Of a stretch of 64,000 nt of DNA, positions 8,244 through 17,059 are shown one piece after another. How positions within the stretch are numbered: the stretch's first letter is position 1; the number at the start of each line of letters is the position of its first letter. Position numbers and translations under genes: made by a program. The notes below the pieces were generated by a model, which worked only from the letters and a program-made list of their open reading frames with translations, searched no databases and was not told where the DNA came from. This stretch comes from Paratractidigestivibacter sp963630635 (GTDB lineage Bacteria; Actinomycetota; Coriobacteriia; Coriobacteriales; Atopobiaceae), in NCBI GenBank assembly GCA_963630635.1, contig CAVGOA010000001.1:69557-133556 (forward strand), given 5' to 3'.

Positions 8244-9124
8244 CGTCCCTCGATCTCTCGTTTGATCTTGTCGCCCTCGGCCAAGAGGCGCTCGAGCTCG
8301 GTGGCGTCGCCGGCGTCCAGGGCGTCTTTGTATGCCTGCAGGTTGTCGATGATGAGGCCAAGCTCGCTCGACAGGTAATCTGCGTTGTCCAAGAAAAGCT
8401 CGGTCCACATGGGAGCGTTAAGATGCGCAACGCGGGTAAGGTCACGGTAGCTGCCCGCCGAGAAGCCCCGGTGGTCGCGCGATGTAGGGCTCTTGATGAA
8501 GGCGTTCGACACAACATGGCAAAGCTGGGAGGTGTAGGCGATCATGCGGTCGTGGACCGAGGCAGTGGCCAGCGTGAAGCTGCCAAACTGGCAGGGGGCA
8601 AGGAGCTTCTTTAGACGCTCGAGGACCTCAACTCGCTCGAAATCGTCCATGTGGCTGGGCGGCACGACGACCATGGGAGCGCCCTTGAACATCGTGGCGC
8701 GCGAGTGCGCGAAACCTGAGTACTGGGTGCCCGCCATGGGGTGGCAGCCCACGAAGGTCCAATCGTGGCCCTGCGCGATCGCCTCGCATTCGCGGCAGAT
8801 CTTACGCTTAACGCCCACCGTGTCGATCACGATGGCGCCCGGCGAGATAAGATCTGCCATCTCGCCCAGCCAGTCGATCGTTGCCTGTGGGTATCCGGCT
8901 AGGATAATCAGCTCACAGGTGGGGACGGTCTCGTCGTTGAGCTCGCCCTTCACGGTCTCGATCATGGCCAGCTCAAGGGTGCTGCGTGTGCGGTTCCAAG
9001 CATAGACGTCGACGTCTGCCGCGCGGAAGGCCCGCGCAAAGGAGCCGCCCATAAGGCCCAGGCCCACAACGCCAATACGCCCCGGTACAAAGGTCGCGTC
9101 AGCAGCCTCGTTCTTCTCGGCCAC
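8240..9124 (-). CDS. tyrA: Prephenate dehydrogenase
   Basis: Oxidatively decarboxylates prephenate to 4-hydroxyphenylpyruvate, the Tyr branch, using NAD(P). About 294 residues. The Rossmann loop VVGLGLMGGSFA is near the start, followed by the active-site signature GCHPMAGTQYSG and KGAPMVVVPP. GTG 9124 is preferred because GAGGAGG ends 7 bases upstream, 2 bases after the aroF stop; an open frame reaches 9232 but overlaps aroF. It lacks a C-terminal ACT domain, so feedback control may act elsewhere. The stop overlaps aroB by 4 bases. Confidence 0.93.
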   Translation of the reverse strand: MAEKNEAADATFVPGRIGVVGLGLMGGSFARAFRAADVDVYAWNRTRSTLELAMIETVKGELNDETVPTCELIILAGYPQATIDWLGEMADLISPGAIVIDTVGVKRKICRECEAIAQGHDWTFVGCHPMAGTQYSGFAHSRATMFKGAPMVVVPPSHMDDFERVEVLERLKKLLAPCQFGSFTLATASVHDRMIAYTSQLCHVVSNAFIKSPTSRDHRGFSAGSYRDLTRVAHLNAPMWTELFLDNADYLSSELGLIIDNLQAYKDALDAGDATELERLLAEGDKIKREIEGR

Positions 9125-9126
9125 GC

Positions 9127-10152
9127 CTATGCCTCCTCGATATCGGTCGTCACGGCCTCGCGGATAAGGGCCAGGCGACGCATGACGTCGGCGAACATCT
9201 GGGGCGTCAAGGCCTGTGCGCCGTCGGACCACGCCTTGGACGGGCAGTCGTGGACCTCGATCTCAAGGCCGTCGGCGCCCGCCGCGCATGCGGCATAGGC
9301 TGCCGGCTTGACGTAGCGGGTGTAGCCGGTGGAGTGCGAGGGGTCTCCAATAACGGGCAGGTGGGTGAGGTGGTGCAGCACCGGGATGGCGTTCACGTCA
9401 AAGGTGTTGCGGGTGCGCGTCTCAAAGGTGCGAATGCCGCGCTCGCACAGCATGACCTTCTCGTTGCCCTCGCTCATGATGTACTCGGCGCCCATAAGAA
9501 GCTCGTCGATTGTCTCGGACATGCCGCGCTTAAGGAGGACAGGCGTGGTGGTCTTGCCCAGCTCTTTCAAAAGGGTGAAGTTCTGCGCGTTTCTTGCCCC
9601 AACCTGGAAGACATCGACGCCCTTGTCCAAGAACAGCTGGATATCGTGTGCGTCCATGATCTCGGTCACCACGGGCATGTCAAGCTCGCTCGCGACGTCC
9701 ATCAAAAGGTCAAGGCCCTTCTCGCCCATGCCCTGGAAGGCGTACGGAGAAGTGCGCGGCTTGAAGGCGCCGCCGCGCAGCATAGTGGCGCCGGCTTCCT
9801 TGACCGCGCGGGCGATGGTGCGCAGGTTCTCGCCCTCGACCGAGCAGGGGCCCGCGATGACCTGGAAGTTGCCGCCACCCACCAAAACGCCGTGGCCACA
9901 GTCGACGACGGTGTCCTCGGGGTGGAACTTGCGGTTGGCCTTCTTGAAGGGCTCGGTCACACGCTGGACGCGCTCGACGATGTCCATGCTCTCAAGAAGG
10001 AAAGGGTCGATCTGGGTGGTGTCGCCGATGATGCCGACGATGGTCTCGTTGTCTCCTTGCGAGACGTTGGTCTTGAAACCTCGCGCTTCGATCCAGTCGA
10101 CAAACTGGTTGAGCTGCTCGTTTGTTGCCTTATCGTTTACGACTGCGATCAT
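9127..10152 (-). CDS. aroF: DAHP synthase, type I-beta, with N-terminal regulatory domain
   Basis: Entry step: condenses PEP with erythrose-4-phosphate. 341 residues. Residues 1-70 match the ferredoxin-like regulatory domain seen on Thermotoga-type enzymes (it begins MIAVVNDKATNEQLNQF). The catalytic barrel follows, with VIAGPCSVE (99-106), LRGGAFKPRTSPYAFQG, LKRGM and GDPSHSTG. ATG 10152 has GGAG 6 bases upstream and matches the family N-terminus; ATG 10170 is less likely. First gene of the cluster, so the operon promoter should lie between here and the tRNA at 10285. Feedback by aromatic amino acids is probable from the N-domain. Confidence 0.95.
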   Translation of the reverse strand: MIAVVNDKATNEQLNQFVDWIEARGFKTNVSQGDNETIVGIIGDTTQIDPFLLESMDIVERVQRVTEPFKKANRKFHPEDTVVDCGHGVLVGGGNFQVIAGPCSVEGENLRTIARAVKEAGATMLRGGAFKPRTSPYAFQGMGEKGLDLLMDVASELDMPVVTEIMDAHDIQLFLDKGVDVFQVGARNAQNFTLLKELGKTTTPVLLKRGMSETIDELLMGAEYIMSEGNEKVMLCERGIRTFETRTRNTFDVNAIPVLHHLTHLPVIGDPSHSTGYTRYVKPAAYAACAAGADGLEIEVHDCPSKAWSDGAQALTPQMFADVMRRLALIREAVTTDIEEA

Positions 10153-10247
10153 GTGCGCTCCGTATCTCATGGGGTTAGCCGCTCGATGTTAGCACGAACA
10201 TGTTGTCGATTTGTCTTATATCCGTGTGTATGTGCATCGTTGGAAAC

Positions 10248-10261
10248 AAGTTTCGAAACTT
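10248..10261. promoter_or_regulatory. 14-bp perfect palindrome, candidate operator between aro cluster and tRNA-Arg
   Basis: AAGTTTCGAAACTT is a perfect inverted repeat centred in the divergent gap. It sits directly upstream of the TACAAT box facing the tRNA and roughly 100 bases upstream of aroF. Its position fits a repressor site acting on either side. No regulator is identified. Confidence 0.4.
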
Positions 10262-10265
10262 CGGC

Positions 10266-10271
10266 TACAAT
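10266..10271 (+). promoter_or_regulatory. Candidate -10 box (TACAAT) for tRNA-Arg
   Basis: TACAAT ends 13 bases before the first base of the mature tRNA, so transcription would begin just upstream of the tRNA. The -35 region (TTGGAA at 10240) is 20 bases away, longer than ideal. Confidence 0.5.
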
Positions 10272-10284
10272 GGCTTGGCTTATT

Positions 10285-10361
10285 GCGCCCATAGCTCAGT
10301 GGATTAGAGCGTTCGCCTCCGGAGCGAAAGGTCGTGGGTTCGAATCCCCCTGGGCGCACCA
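10285..10361 (+). tRNA. tRNA-Arg (anticodon CCG)
   Basis: Complete cloverleaf of 77 bases with encoded CCA. The acceptor GCGCCCA pairs with TGGGCGC, the D stem is GCTC/GAGC, the anticodon stem is TTCGC/GCGAA, and the loop CTCCGGA gives anticodon CCG. The T arm GTGGG-TTCGAAT-CCCCC contains the standard TTCGA. It reads CGG codons. Terminator hairpin follows at once, so it is probably a single-gene transcript. Confidence 0.97.
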
Positions 10362-10376
10362 CTTCTATATGGCATG

Positions 10377-10406
10377 GGGACCCGTCTTGTATGGGTCCCT
10401 TCTCTT
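10377..10406 (+). terminator. Terminator after tRNA-Arg
   Basis: GGGACCC (10377-10383) pairs perfectly with GGGTCCC (10393-10399) across a 9-base loop, followed by TTCTCTT. It ends transcription before the ATPase start at 10423. Confidence 0.75.
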
Positions 10407-10422
10407 ATATAAGGAGTCTCGC

Positions 10423-12846
10423 GTGTCCAGTGCTCACAATGACGCCCAGCTTAGCGGCCTTACTGCGGCCCAGGTGGCCGAGCGCGTTGCCGACGGGCGC
10501 ACCAATGCCAACACCGACGTCAAGACCAAGTCGGTAGGGCAGATTTTTGCCACCCACGCCTTCACCTTGTTCAACGCGGTCAACCTTTGCATGGCCCTTC
10601 TCATCTTCTTCACGGGCCAGTACCGCAACATGCTCTTCTTGACCATCGTCTTTGCCAATCTTTTCATCGGCGTTTTCCAAGAGATTCGCGCCAAGAAGAT
10701 GGTCGATAAGCTCACGATCATGACCCAAAAAGAGGTCACGGTCATCCGCGATGGGGTAGAGGTCAGCGTCGCGCCAACCGACCTTGTTTTGGACGACGTC
10801 GTGCGCCTCTCGCACGGCGACCAGGTGCCCGCCGACTGTGTGTGCCTTTTTGGCAACAGCTACGCCGACGAGTCTCTGCTCACAGGCGAGTCGGTGCCTA
10901 TTGCCAAGAAGAACGGAGACGAGCTTTTCTCGGGCAGCTTCATTGAGTCGGGCTCTTTGGTGGCCCGCGTGACCAAGGTGGGTCGCGACGGCTTTGCGGC
11001 AAAGATCAACGCCGAGGCCAAGTACGTCAAAGAGGTCAAGTCCGAGATACTTTCTACCTTGAAGGCGATCATTCGCCTGGGGACGTTCATGCTTGTGCCC
11101 CTGGGCCTGGGCCTTTTCCTGCGCACCGTGCTTCTCGAGGGTTCCTCTCTCGATTCTGCGATTTTGTCCTCTACCGGTGCGGTCCTGGGCATGATTCCGC
11201 AGGGCCTGGTACTTTTGACCTCTACGGTTTTGGCCATCGCGACCACTCGCCTTGGCCGTCGCGGCGTTCTTGTGCAGCAGAGTTACTGCATCGAGACGCT
11301 CGCGCGTGTGGATACCCTTTGTCTGGACAAGACGGGCACTATCACCTCGGGCGAGATGGAGGTCGCTCATGTGGCCGCGGCTCCCGGCGTCAACGAGTCG
11401 CAGGTCGTGGACGCTTTCTACGCCATTGTCCGTGCCAATGACAAGGACATGAACGACACGGCCAAGGCCCTTTTGGCATATGGTGCCGAGAAGGGCGCGG
11501 CCAAGGCCAAAGTCGCCCGCGTGATCGCTTTCTCTTCTGCTAAGAAGTACTCGGGTTGTGTGCTTGATTCAAACGAAGGCCTGGTCATGGGTGCCGCGCA
11601 GTTTGTCTTGGGAGATGCTGGGCAAAGGAGCGCCGATGTGCTTTGCGCCGATTTCGCCAATATCGAGCGCCGCATCGTCGTCTGCTCTTGCGAAGGCTTT
11701 GACGCCGAGGGCAATCTTTTGGGCACGCCGCGCCTGCTGGGCTGCGTGGGTATCCGTGACAAGGTGCGCGACAGCGCCCCCACCACGATGGCCTACTTCA
11801 TCGAGCAGGGCGTCGAGCTGCGCGTCATCTCGGGCGACGACCCCCGTACCGTCTCGGCCATCGCCCAGATCGCCGGTGTTCCCAATGCCGACAAGTACGT
11901 CGACGCCTCTACCTTGGACACGTCCGAGAAGCTCGATGCCGCGGTCGACACGGCTCGCGTCTTTGGTCGCGTCACGCCGCAGCAAAAACGCGAGCTGGTC
12001 GAGGCCCTGCATCGCCGTGGGCGCACGGTGGCCATGACGGGCGACGGCGTGAACGACGTCTTGGCCCTTCGCGAGGCCGACTGCTCGATCTCGATGGCCT
12101 CGGGGTCTGCTGCCGCCAGGAACGTATCAGAGATCGTCTTGGCCGACAACGACTTTGCCCACATGCCCGAGGTCGTGGCCGAGGGCAGGCGCTCCATCAA
12201 CAACCTGCAGAGGTCCGCGTCGCTCTTTTTGGTCAAGACCGTCTTCACCGCGGTTCTCGCCCTTATCTGCATCATTATCCCGCCCTACCCGTTCATCCCT
12301 ATCCAGATGTCGCTCATCTCGACGGTGGTCATCGGTATCCCGTCCTTTGTGCTGGCGCTCGAGCCCAACCACGAGCTGGTGCGCGGCAACTTCTTGGCAA
12401 ACGTCTTGTCGCGGTCATTGCCGGCATCGGGCGCGATTGTCTGCTTCTTGTTCCTGGAGCTTTCTCTTGGACGCTTGATGTCGCACTCGTTTGACGAAAT
12501 CTCGACCGTGTGCATGATCATCACCATCGTCGTGGGCCTTGCGCTCATCAAACGCATTTCCGAGCCCCCGACGCTGCTTCGCCGCGCGCTTCTGGTTGCC
12601 ATGGCGCTTCTTGCCGTTTTGGCCTGCACATTATTTGGCGGTTTCTTCTCGGTGGCGGCTCTGCCCCTCGATGTGGCTGTGGCCACGGCCGTCTTTTGCG
12701 TGCTTGCCTGCCTTTTGTTCGAGCGCTTCTCGGTTCAATTCGAGAAGGCCCAGGACAACAACAAGCTCTTGATTGGTTTGGCCGAGAGAATCGAGGGAAA
12801 GCCGGCGACTTTTGACACTTTCTTTGGCAAGAGGAAGGTCGGCTAG
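10423..12846 (+). CDS. Cation-transporting P-type ATPase (CtpE-like)
   Basis: Membrane pump of 807 residues. The actuator motif LLTGES is at 152-157, the fourth-helix motif MIPQGL at 257-262 (usual PEGL), the phosphorylation site DKTGT at 302-306, and the hinge GDGVNDVLALREADCSI farther on. Paired membrane segments lie near 45-85 and 215-275, with about six more at the C-terminus. There is no N-terminal metal-binding CxxC, so heavy-metal P1B pumps are unlikely. The sequence around IPQGLVLLTS resembles actinobacterial CtpE, a calcium transporter; the substrate here is inferred only. GTG 10423 follows AAGGAG. The open frame runs far upstream through the tRNA and cannot be coding there. Confidence 0.88.
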   Translation: MSSAHNDAQLSGLTAAQVAERVADGRTNANTDVKTKSVGQIFATHAFTLFNAVNLCMALLIFFTGQYRNMLFLTIVFANLFIGVFQEIRAKKMVDKLTIMTQKEVTVIRDGVEVSVAPTDLVLDDVVRLSHGDQVPADCVCLFGNSYADESLLTGESVPIAKKNGDELFSGSFIESGSLVARVTKVGRDGFAAKINAEAKYVKEVKSEILSTLKAIIRLGTFMLVPLGLGLFLRTVLLEGSSLDSAILSSTGAVLGMIPQGLVLLTSTVLAIATTRLGRRGVLVQQSYCIETLARVDTLCLDKTGTITSGEMEVAHVAAAPGVNESQVVDAFYAIVRANDKDMNDTAKALLAYGAEKGAAKAKVARVIAFSSAKKYSGCVLDSNEGLVMGAAQFVLGDAGQRSADVLCADFANIERRIVVCSCEGFDAEGNLLGTPRLLGCVGIRDKVRDSAPTTMAYFIEQGVELRVISGDDPRTVSAIAQIAGVPNADKYVDASTLDTSEKLDAAVDTARVFGRVTPQQKRELVEALHRRGRTVAMTGDGVNDVLALREADCSISMASGSAAARNVSEIVLADNDFAHMPEVVAEGRRSINNLQRSASLFLVKTVFTAVLALICIIIPPYPFIPIQMSLISTVVIGIPSFVLALEPNHELVRGNFLANVLSRSLPASGAIVCFLFLELSLGRLMSHSFDEISTVCMIITIVVGLALIKRISEPPTLLRRALLVAMALLAVLACTLFGGFFSVAALPLDVAVATAVFCVLACLLFERFSVQFEKAQDNNKLLIGLAERIEGKPATFDTFFGKRKVG

Positions 12847-12978
12847 CGGTGCCGTTTGCTTTTAAGGCGTGCTTAAGCTTGTGAATGTTCGTGAGCTTTA
12901 TCGTGAAGCGCGGCGTGCCGTGTGCTCGCAAGGTGTAAAAGAGAGTCGACCGATTAACGCTGAAAGGTGCTCTTTTTA

Positions 12979-14022
12979 GTGATTTGCCCTAATTGCCATT
13001 CACAGATTCCCGACGGGTCGGTTGAATGTCCCGTCTGCTCTTCTCAGCCTGGATTGACCCAGGTGATCAACCTTCAAGATGTTAAGTGGTGCCCTAGCTG
13101 CGGCGCTTTGGTTCCACCCGGGGCCAAGGTCTGTCCTAAGTGCCTGACCATGGTTGGCGAAGCAGAAGAGGAGCCGCAACAAAGGTCCATTCGCGATCTT
13201 AAGCTTCCGAGCGTCGTGGACGTCAACGCCACTTCGCAGATCGGTGTTCCCACCGTGCCGTCACTCGACGCGCTTCAAGAGCAAGAGGCGGCAAAGCCTA
13301 CAGCCGACGAAGCTTCCATCGAAAGCGCTATTCCGGCTGCAGGCCCCGATGCGCCTTCGGCCTCGATGCGCCATGACAGAATGCCCAAGATCAAGGACCT
13401 GGCGTTTGCCGGCGTTTTTGCCATCTTGGTGGTGAGCGCGCTTGCCCTTATCGTCACGCACCCCTGGGACCCTAACAACACAAGGAACCGTGCGACGACG
13501 CCCGTTGACACCTCGACTGCGGGCTCTCCCGGAAACGTCGAGACCCTCTCGGGCCAAGACGGCGTCAAGGCGACTTCGGCCGCCGACACGCTTTTCTCCA
13601 CCATCGAGAGCGACTACACCCGCCTGGGCGAGCTTGCCAATCAGATCAACAACAACGAGGCCTCTCTCTTTACCATCGGCGTCTCGAGCGATTCTTCTGC
13701 CAGGCAGCAGGGTCAAAGCGACCTGTACGCTATTTCCATCGAGGTTTCGAACCTCATTTCTTCGATATCGGGCCTCGACAGCGGCGCGGGCAGCTACTCC
13801 GAGACGCTCTCGAACCTCGTTACCCTGGGCAACTGGCTGCGTAACCGCTGCGACTCGCTTACCGAGGCCTGGGCCTTGTCGGTGGCTTCTTCTGATCCGG
13901 CCGCAGACGCCTCGAGCATCGAGTATCCCGTGACCAAGACCTACCAGGCCTCATCTAAGAGCTCTTATCAAATCTTGTTTGAGGAGAACTACGAGAACTG
14001 GAAACCTGTGAAGGCCGAATAG
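12979..14022 (+). CDS. Zinc-ribbon membrane protein of unknown function
   Basis: About 347 residues. Two zinc ribbons open the protein: CPNC/CPVC (Cys3, 6, 17, 20) and CPSC/CPKC (Cys38, 41, 52, 55). An acidic, low-complexity segment of about 75 residues follows. A single membrane span lies at about 141-160, then a Ser/Thr-rich stretch and a helical extracytoplasmic domain to the end. Topology would put the ribbons inside and the C-terminus outside. GTG 12979 is chosen for its GAAAGG, although GTG 12967 is in frame. I do not recognise the outer domain. It precedes a cyclophilin and a TPR membrane protein, suggesting a cell-envelope role. Confidence 0.8.
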   Translation: MICPNCHSQIPDGSVECPVCSSQPGLTQVINLQDVKWCPSCGALVPPGAKVCPKCLTMVGEAEEEPQQRSIRDLKLPSVVDVNATSQIGVPTVPSLDALQEQEAAKPTADEASIESAIPAAGPDAPSASMRHDRMPKIKDLAFAGVFAILVVSALALIVTHPWDPNNTRNRATTPVDTSTAGSPGNVETLSGQDGVKATSAADTLFSTIESDYTRLGELANQINNNEASLFTIGVSSDSSARQQGQSDLYAISIEVSNLISSISGLDSGAGSYSETLSNLVTLGNWLRNRCDSLTEAWALSVASSDPAADASSIEYPVTKTYQASSKSSYQILFEENYENWKPVKAE

Positions 14023-14067
14023 GCGCCCGTTCGCGCTGCCGATTATGTGAAACGGGCTAAGTGCTGT

Positions 14068-14073
14068 TAGAAT
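14068..14073 (+). promoter_or_regulatory. Candidate -10 box (TAGAAT) before the cyclophilin gene
   Basis: TAGAAT lies about 45 bases before the Shine-Dalgarno sequence of the gene at 14127. No convincing -35 hexamer is present. A promoter here would drive the cyclophilin, TPR and possibly mre genes. Confidence 0.3.
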
Positions 14074-14126
14074 TACTTGGTTATAAGAGCTTCATGCTTG
14101 TTTGATCTTTAGACTTTGGAGGGGAT

Positions 14127-14675
14127 ATGGGTTTTATCGCCGATCCGCTTTACACTCCTGATTACCAGGTCGCAGGCGACGAGGTCGCCGTCTTCGATAC
14201 CTCTTGCGGCACCATCCGTGTCGCGCTTGATTGTGCGGGGGCACCCGTCCACGTCGCCAACTTTTGCGAGCTTGCCTCGTCGGGTTTCTACGACGACCTC
14301 AAGTTCCACCGCTATGTACCCGGCTTTGTCATCCAGGGCGGCTGCCCCAACACCCGTGAGATGACCTCCCAGGAGGTCGCCGCTGGCCGTCCCGGACCGT
14401 ATGGTCGCCCCGGCACCGGTGGTCCCGGCTACCGCATCAAGGAGGAGTTCTCGACCAATCCCAACAACTCCCACGTCGACGGGGCTTTGGCCATGGCCCG
14501 CTCCATGGATCCCAACTCCGCCGGCTCGCAGTTCTACTTCTGCCTTGGCCCCCAGCACAGCCTGGACTCGGGCTACACCGTCTTTGGCACCACGCTTGAA
14601 GGCATGGACGTCATCGCGCAGCTCCGCGCAGGTGACGTTATCAATTCTGTTCGCATCGAGCACGCAGGCGCCTAG
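14127..14675 (+). CDS. Cyclophilin-type peptidyl-prolyl cis-trans isomerase
   Basis: Catalyses proline isomerisation during folding. 182 residues. The cyclophilin core is clear: FHRYVPGFVIQGGCPN (catalytic Arg and the QGG strand), GALAMARSMDPNSAGSQFYF, and a final beta strand. There is no signal peptide, so it is cytoplasmic. A glycine/proline-rich loop (GRPGPYGRPGTGGPGY) replaces the short loop of small cyclophilins. ATG 14127 has GGAGGGG upstream. The next gene starts 29 bases after its stop. Confidence 0.93.
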   Translation: MGFIADPLYTPDYQVAGDEVAVFDTSCGTIRVALDCAGAPVHVANFCELASSGFYDDLKFHRYVPGFVIQGGCPNTREMTSQEVAAGRPGPYGRPGTGGPGYRIKEEFSTNPNNSHVDGALAMARSMDPNSAGSQFYFCLGPQHSLDSGYTVFGTTLEGMDVIAQLRAGDVINSVRIEHAGA

Positions 14676-14704
14676 GCGCGCCCGCTTTTTCTTCGGAGGG
14701 TACC

Positions 14705-15997
14705 GTGAACCAGCAGGCATTTGAATCAGGCAAAGCGGCCTACCAGTCCGGTGACTGGTTTGGCGCTGTCACCCAGCTTTCTGCCGCAAAGCAGCCCGGC
14801 GAGGCTGTGGGCGCCGTTGATCACCTTATTGGCAACGCCTACATGAAGCTCGGTCAGTTCGCAAACGCTGCGGCCGCCTATCAGTCTGCTCTCGCCGACG
14901 CCTCTTACGGCAAGCGCGGCGCCTTAAGCTGCAACCGTGGCCGCGCCCTTCTCGCCGCTGGCATGACGCAGGACGCCATCGCCGCCTTGACCGAGGCCGT
15001 CCAGGACAGCTCTTACGCCACGCCTTACAAGGCCTACCTGGCCTTGGGCAGCGCGTACGAGAAGATCGGCGACATCCGCAACGCCGGCACCGCTTATCGC
15101 AGCGCCGCCATCGACGAGTCCAACCCGTCCCCGGCGGGCGCCCTGTCCAGCTTGGGCAGCTGCTTCATGCGCCTGGGCCGCTCGGTCGACGCAATCGAGG
15201 CCTATCGCACCGCCCTGGACTTCACGACGCCGCTCGAGAGCCAGTCGCAGATCTATAGCGACCTTGCCATGGCTTATGTAGCCGCTAACCGCATGTCCGA
15301 GGCCGTGGACTCCTTTGCCCACGCCACGTCCGACCCTGCCTTTAGGCTGTCTCCCGAGGCGCAGGCCTCCTATGACGCCGCTCGCCGCGCTTTGGCCGCC
15401 GCCTCGTCCAAGCGTCCTTCCGAGACCGACGCCTTCCTCGAGGCTGCCGGTTATGGCAACGGCTTCTCCGATCCGCTTGACCCCACCGGTGCCTCCGGCG
15501 AGCTTATTCCCTCTGCCGAGGACACGGGCTTCTTCTCGGTCACCGAGGAGGACATCATGGCCGCCGACCGCAAGGACCGTAAGGTCAAGCGTAAGCACCG
15601 CCACACCGGCCTTAAGGTCTTTATCGTCATCTTGATTCTTCTCATCGCGGTTGTTGGTGCCGGTATCTTTGCCTACACCAAGGGTTACGGCTGGCCCACG
15701 CAGGAGTCTGTGGTCCAGAGCGTCTTCGAGACCGCCAACAACGGCGGCGACATCGCGGCCTACGTCTCGAGCTCTGCCACCGGTCAGCTTCAGAGCATGA
15801 GCGACTCGCTGGTCAAGGGCTCCACGCCCGAGGTCAAGGGTATTGACCGCTCGATGACCGAGTCCACGGTCTACGTTACCGCCAAGCTCTCGCAGGGTGG
15901 CGAGCAGGACTACACCATCAAGATGGTCCGCGACGGCATCTCTTGGAAGCTCGTCTCGCTCGAGACCACCTACACTTCGCAATCCTCTAACGAGTAA
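14705..15997 (+). CDS. TPR-repeat membrane protein
   Basis: 430 residues. Residues 1-230 form about six tetratricopeptide repeats (for example the unit ending GNAYMKLGQFANAAAAYQSAL), a protein-docking surface. A disordered charged stretch and a basic patch (KDRKVKRKHRH) precede one membrane span at about 303-325. The last 100 residues would lie outside and look like a small alpha/beta domain of the NTF2/DUF4878 kind, which is a tentative reading. The N-terminus would be cytoplasmic. GTG 14705 follows GGAGGG. It sits 16 bases upstream of mreB, hinting at a link to the elongation machinery. Confidence 0.82.
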   Translation: MNQQAFESGKAAYQSGDWFGAVTQLSAAKQPGEAVGAVDHLIGNAYMKLGQFANAAAAYQSALADASYGKRGALSCNRGRALLAAGMTQDAIAALTEAVQDSSYATPYKAYLALGSAYEKIGDIRNAGTAYRSAAIDESNPSPAGALSSLGSCFMRLGRSVDAIEAYRTALDFTTPLESQSQIYSDLAMAYVAANRMSEAVDSFAHATSDPAFRLSPEAQASYDAARRALAAASSKRPSETDAFLEAAGYGNGFSDPLDPTGASGELIPSAEDTGFFSVTEEDIMAADRKDRKVKRKHRHTGLKVFIVILILLIAVVGAGIFAYTKGYGWPTQESVVQSVFETANNGGDIAAYVSSSATGQLQSMSDSLVKGSTPEVKGIDRSMTESTVYVTAKLSQGGEQDYTIKMVRDGISWKLVSLETTYTSQSSNE

Positions 15998-16013
15998 GGG
16001 ACTTTAACTACCT

Positions 16014-17057
16014 ATGTCTTTTCTCGACACTTTATTCGGTGAATACGGCGGTGACCTGGCCATCGACCTTGGCACCGCTAACACGCTCGTCGCCGTGCGC
16101 GGCGAGGGCATCGTGATCAACGAGCCCTCCGTCGTCGCAATCGACAAGAGCGAGAGCAGGGTTTTGGCCGTTGGCGCCGACGCCAAGCGCATGATTGGCC
16201 GCACGCCCGGCTCCATCATTGCCGAGCGCCCCTTGAAGGACGGCGTCATTGCCGACTTCGACGTCACTGAGGTCATGCTTCGCTACTTTATCGAGAAGGC
16301 CCGCGAGCGCCGCTACCCCTGGAGCCCGCGCCCCAGGGTCGTCGTTTGCGTTCCTTCTGGCGTCACCTCGGTCGAGAAGCGCGCCGTCTTTGAGGCCACC
16401 ATCCAGGCCGGCGCTCGCCAGGCTTACCTCATCGAGGAGCCCATGGCCGCAGCCATCGGCGCCGACCTTCCCATTGAAGACCCCACTGGCTCTATGGTCG
16501 TAGATATCGGCGGCGGCACCACTGAGGTCGCCGTCATCTCGATGGGCGGCATCGTTGTCTCGCAGTCCATCAGGACCGCCGGCGATGAGTTTGACGCCAC
16601 CATCCTGCAGCACGTGCGCGACGCTTATAACCTCTCCATCGGCGAGCGCACTGCCGAGGACATCAAGATCAAGGTCGGCTCTGCCGCGCCCTTGGCCGAG
16701 GAGCTGGACGTCGAGGTCAACGGCCGCGACGTCATGAGTGGCTTGCCCAAGACTGTTCGAATCGAGAGCGAGGAGATTCGCCGCGCCCTCGACCGTCCGC
16801 TGGATGAGGTCACCAAGGCAGTCAAGGACGCCCTGGACGTTACCCCGCCCGACCTGGCCTCTGACCTTATGTACTACGGTATCCTGCTCACGGGCGGCGG
16901 CGGCATGCTTCGCGGCCTTGACCAGCGCCTTCGCGAGGAGACGGGCGTGCCCGTCAACGTGAGTCCCACCGCCTTGGAAAACGTCGTTAACGGCTGCGCC
17001 AAGGTGCTTGAGGCCAATGCCTTGTCCGGCGGCTTTGTTCAGAGCACAGGTCAGTAA
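16014..17057 (+). CDS. mreB: Rod shape-determining protein MreB (actin homologue)
   Basis: Polymerises under the membrane and positions lateral wall synthesis. 347 residues. Actin-fold ATP motifs are visible: DLAIDLGTANTLV (phosphate 1), VVDIGGGTTEVAVIS (phosphate 2) and LTGGGGMLRGLD (adenosine). The start MSFLDTLFG provides an amphipathic N-terminus. First gene of the canonical mreB-mreC-mreD-mrdA-rodA order; mreC begins 2 bases after its stop. Presence of the full set implies a rod-shaped cell. Confidence 0.98.
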   Translation: MSFLDTLFGEYGGDLAIDLGTANTLVAVRGEGIVINEPSVVAIDKSESRVLAVGADAKRMIGRTPGSIIAERPLKDGVIADFDVTEVMLRYFIEKARERRYPWSPRPRVVVCVPSGVTSVEKRAVFEATIQAGARQAYLIEEPMAAAIGADLPIEDPTGSMVVDIGGGTTEVAVISMGGIVVSQSIRTAGDEFDATILQHVRDAYNLSIGERTAEDIKIKVGSAAPLAEELDVEVNGRDVMSGLPKTVRIESEEIRRALDRPLDEVTKAVKDALDVTPPDLASDLMYYGILLTGGGGMLRGLDQRLREETGVPVNVSPTALENVVNGCAKVLEANALSGGFVQSTGQ

Positions 17058-17059
17058 AC

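Noticed and set aside
9250..10422. Upstream open extension of the P-type ATPase frame
   Set aside because: It passes through aroF on the other strand, the tRNA and a terminator; GTG 10423 with AAGGAG is the real start.
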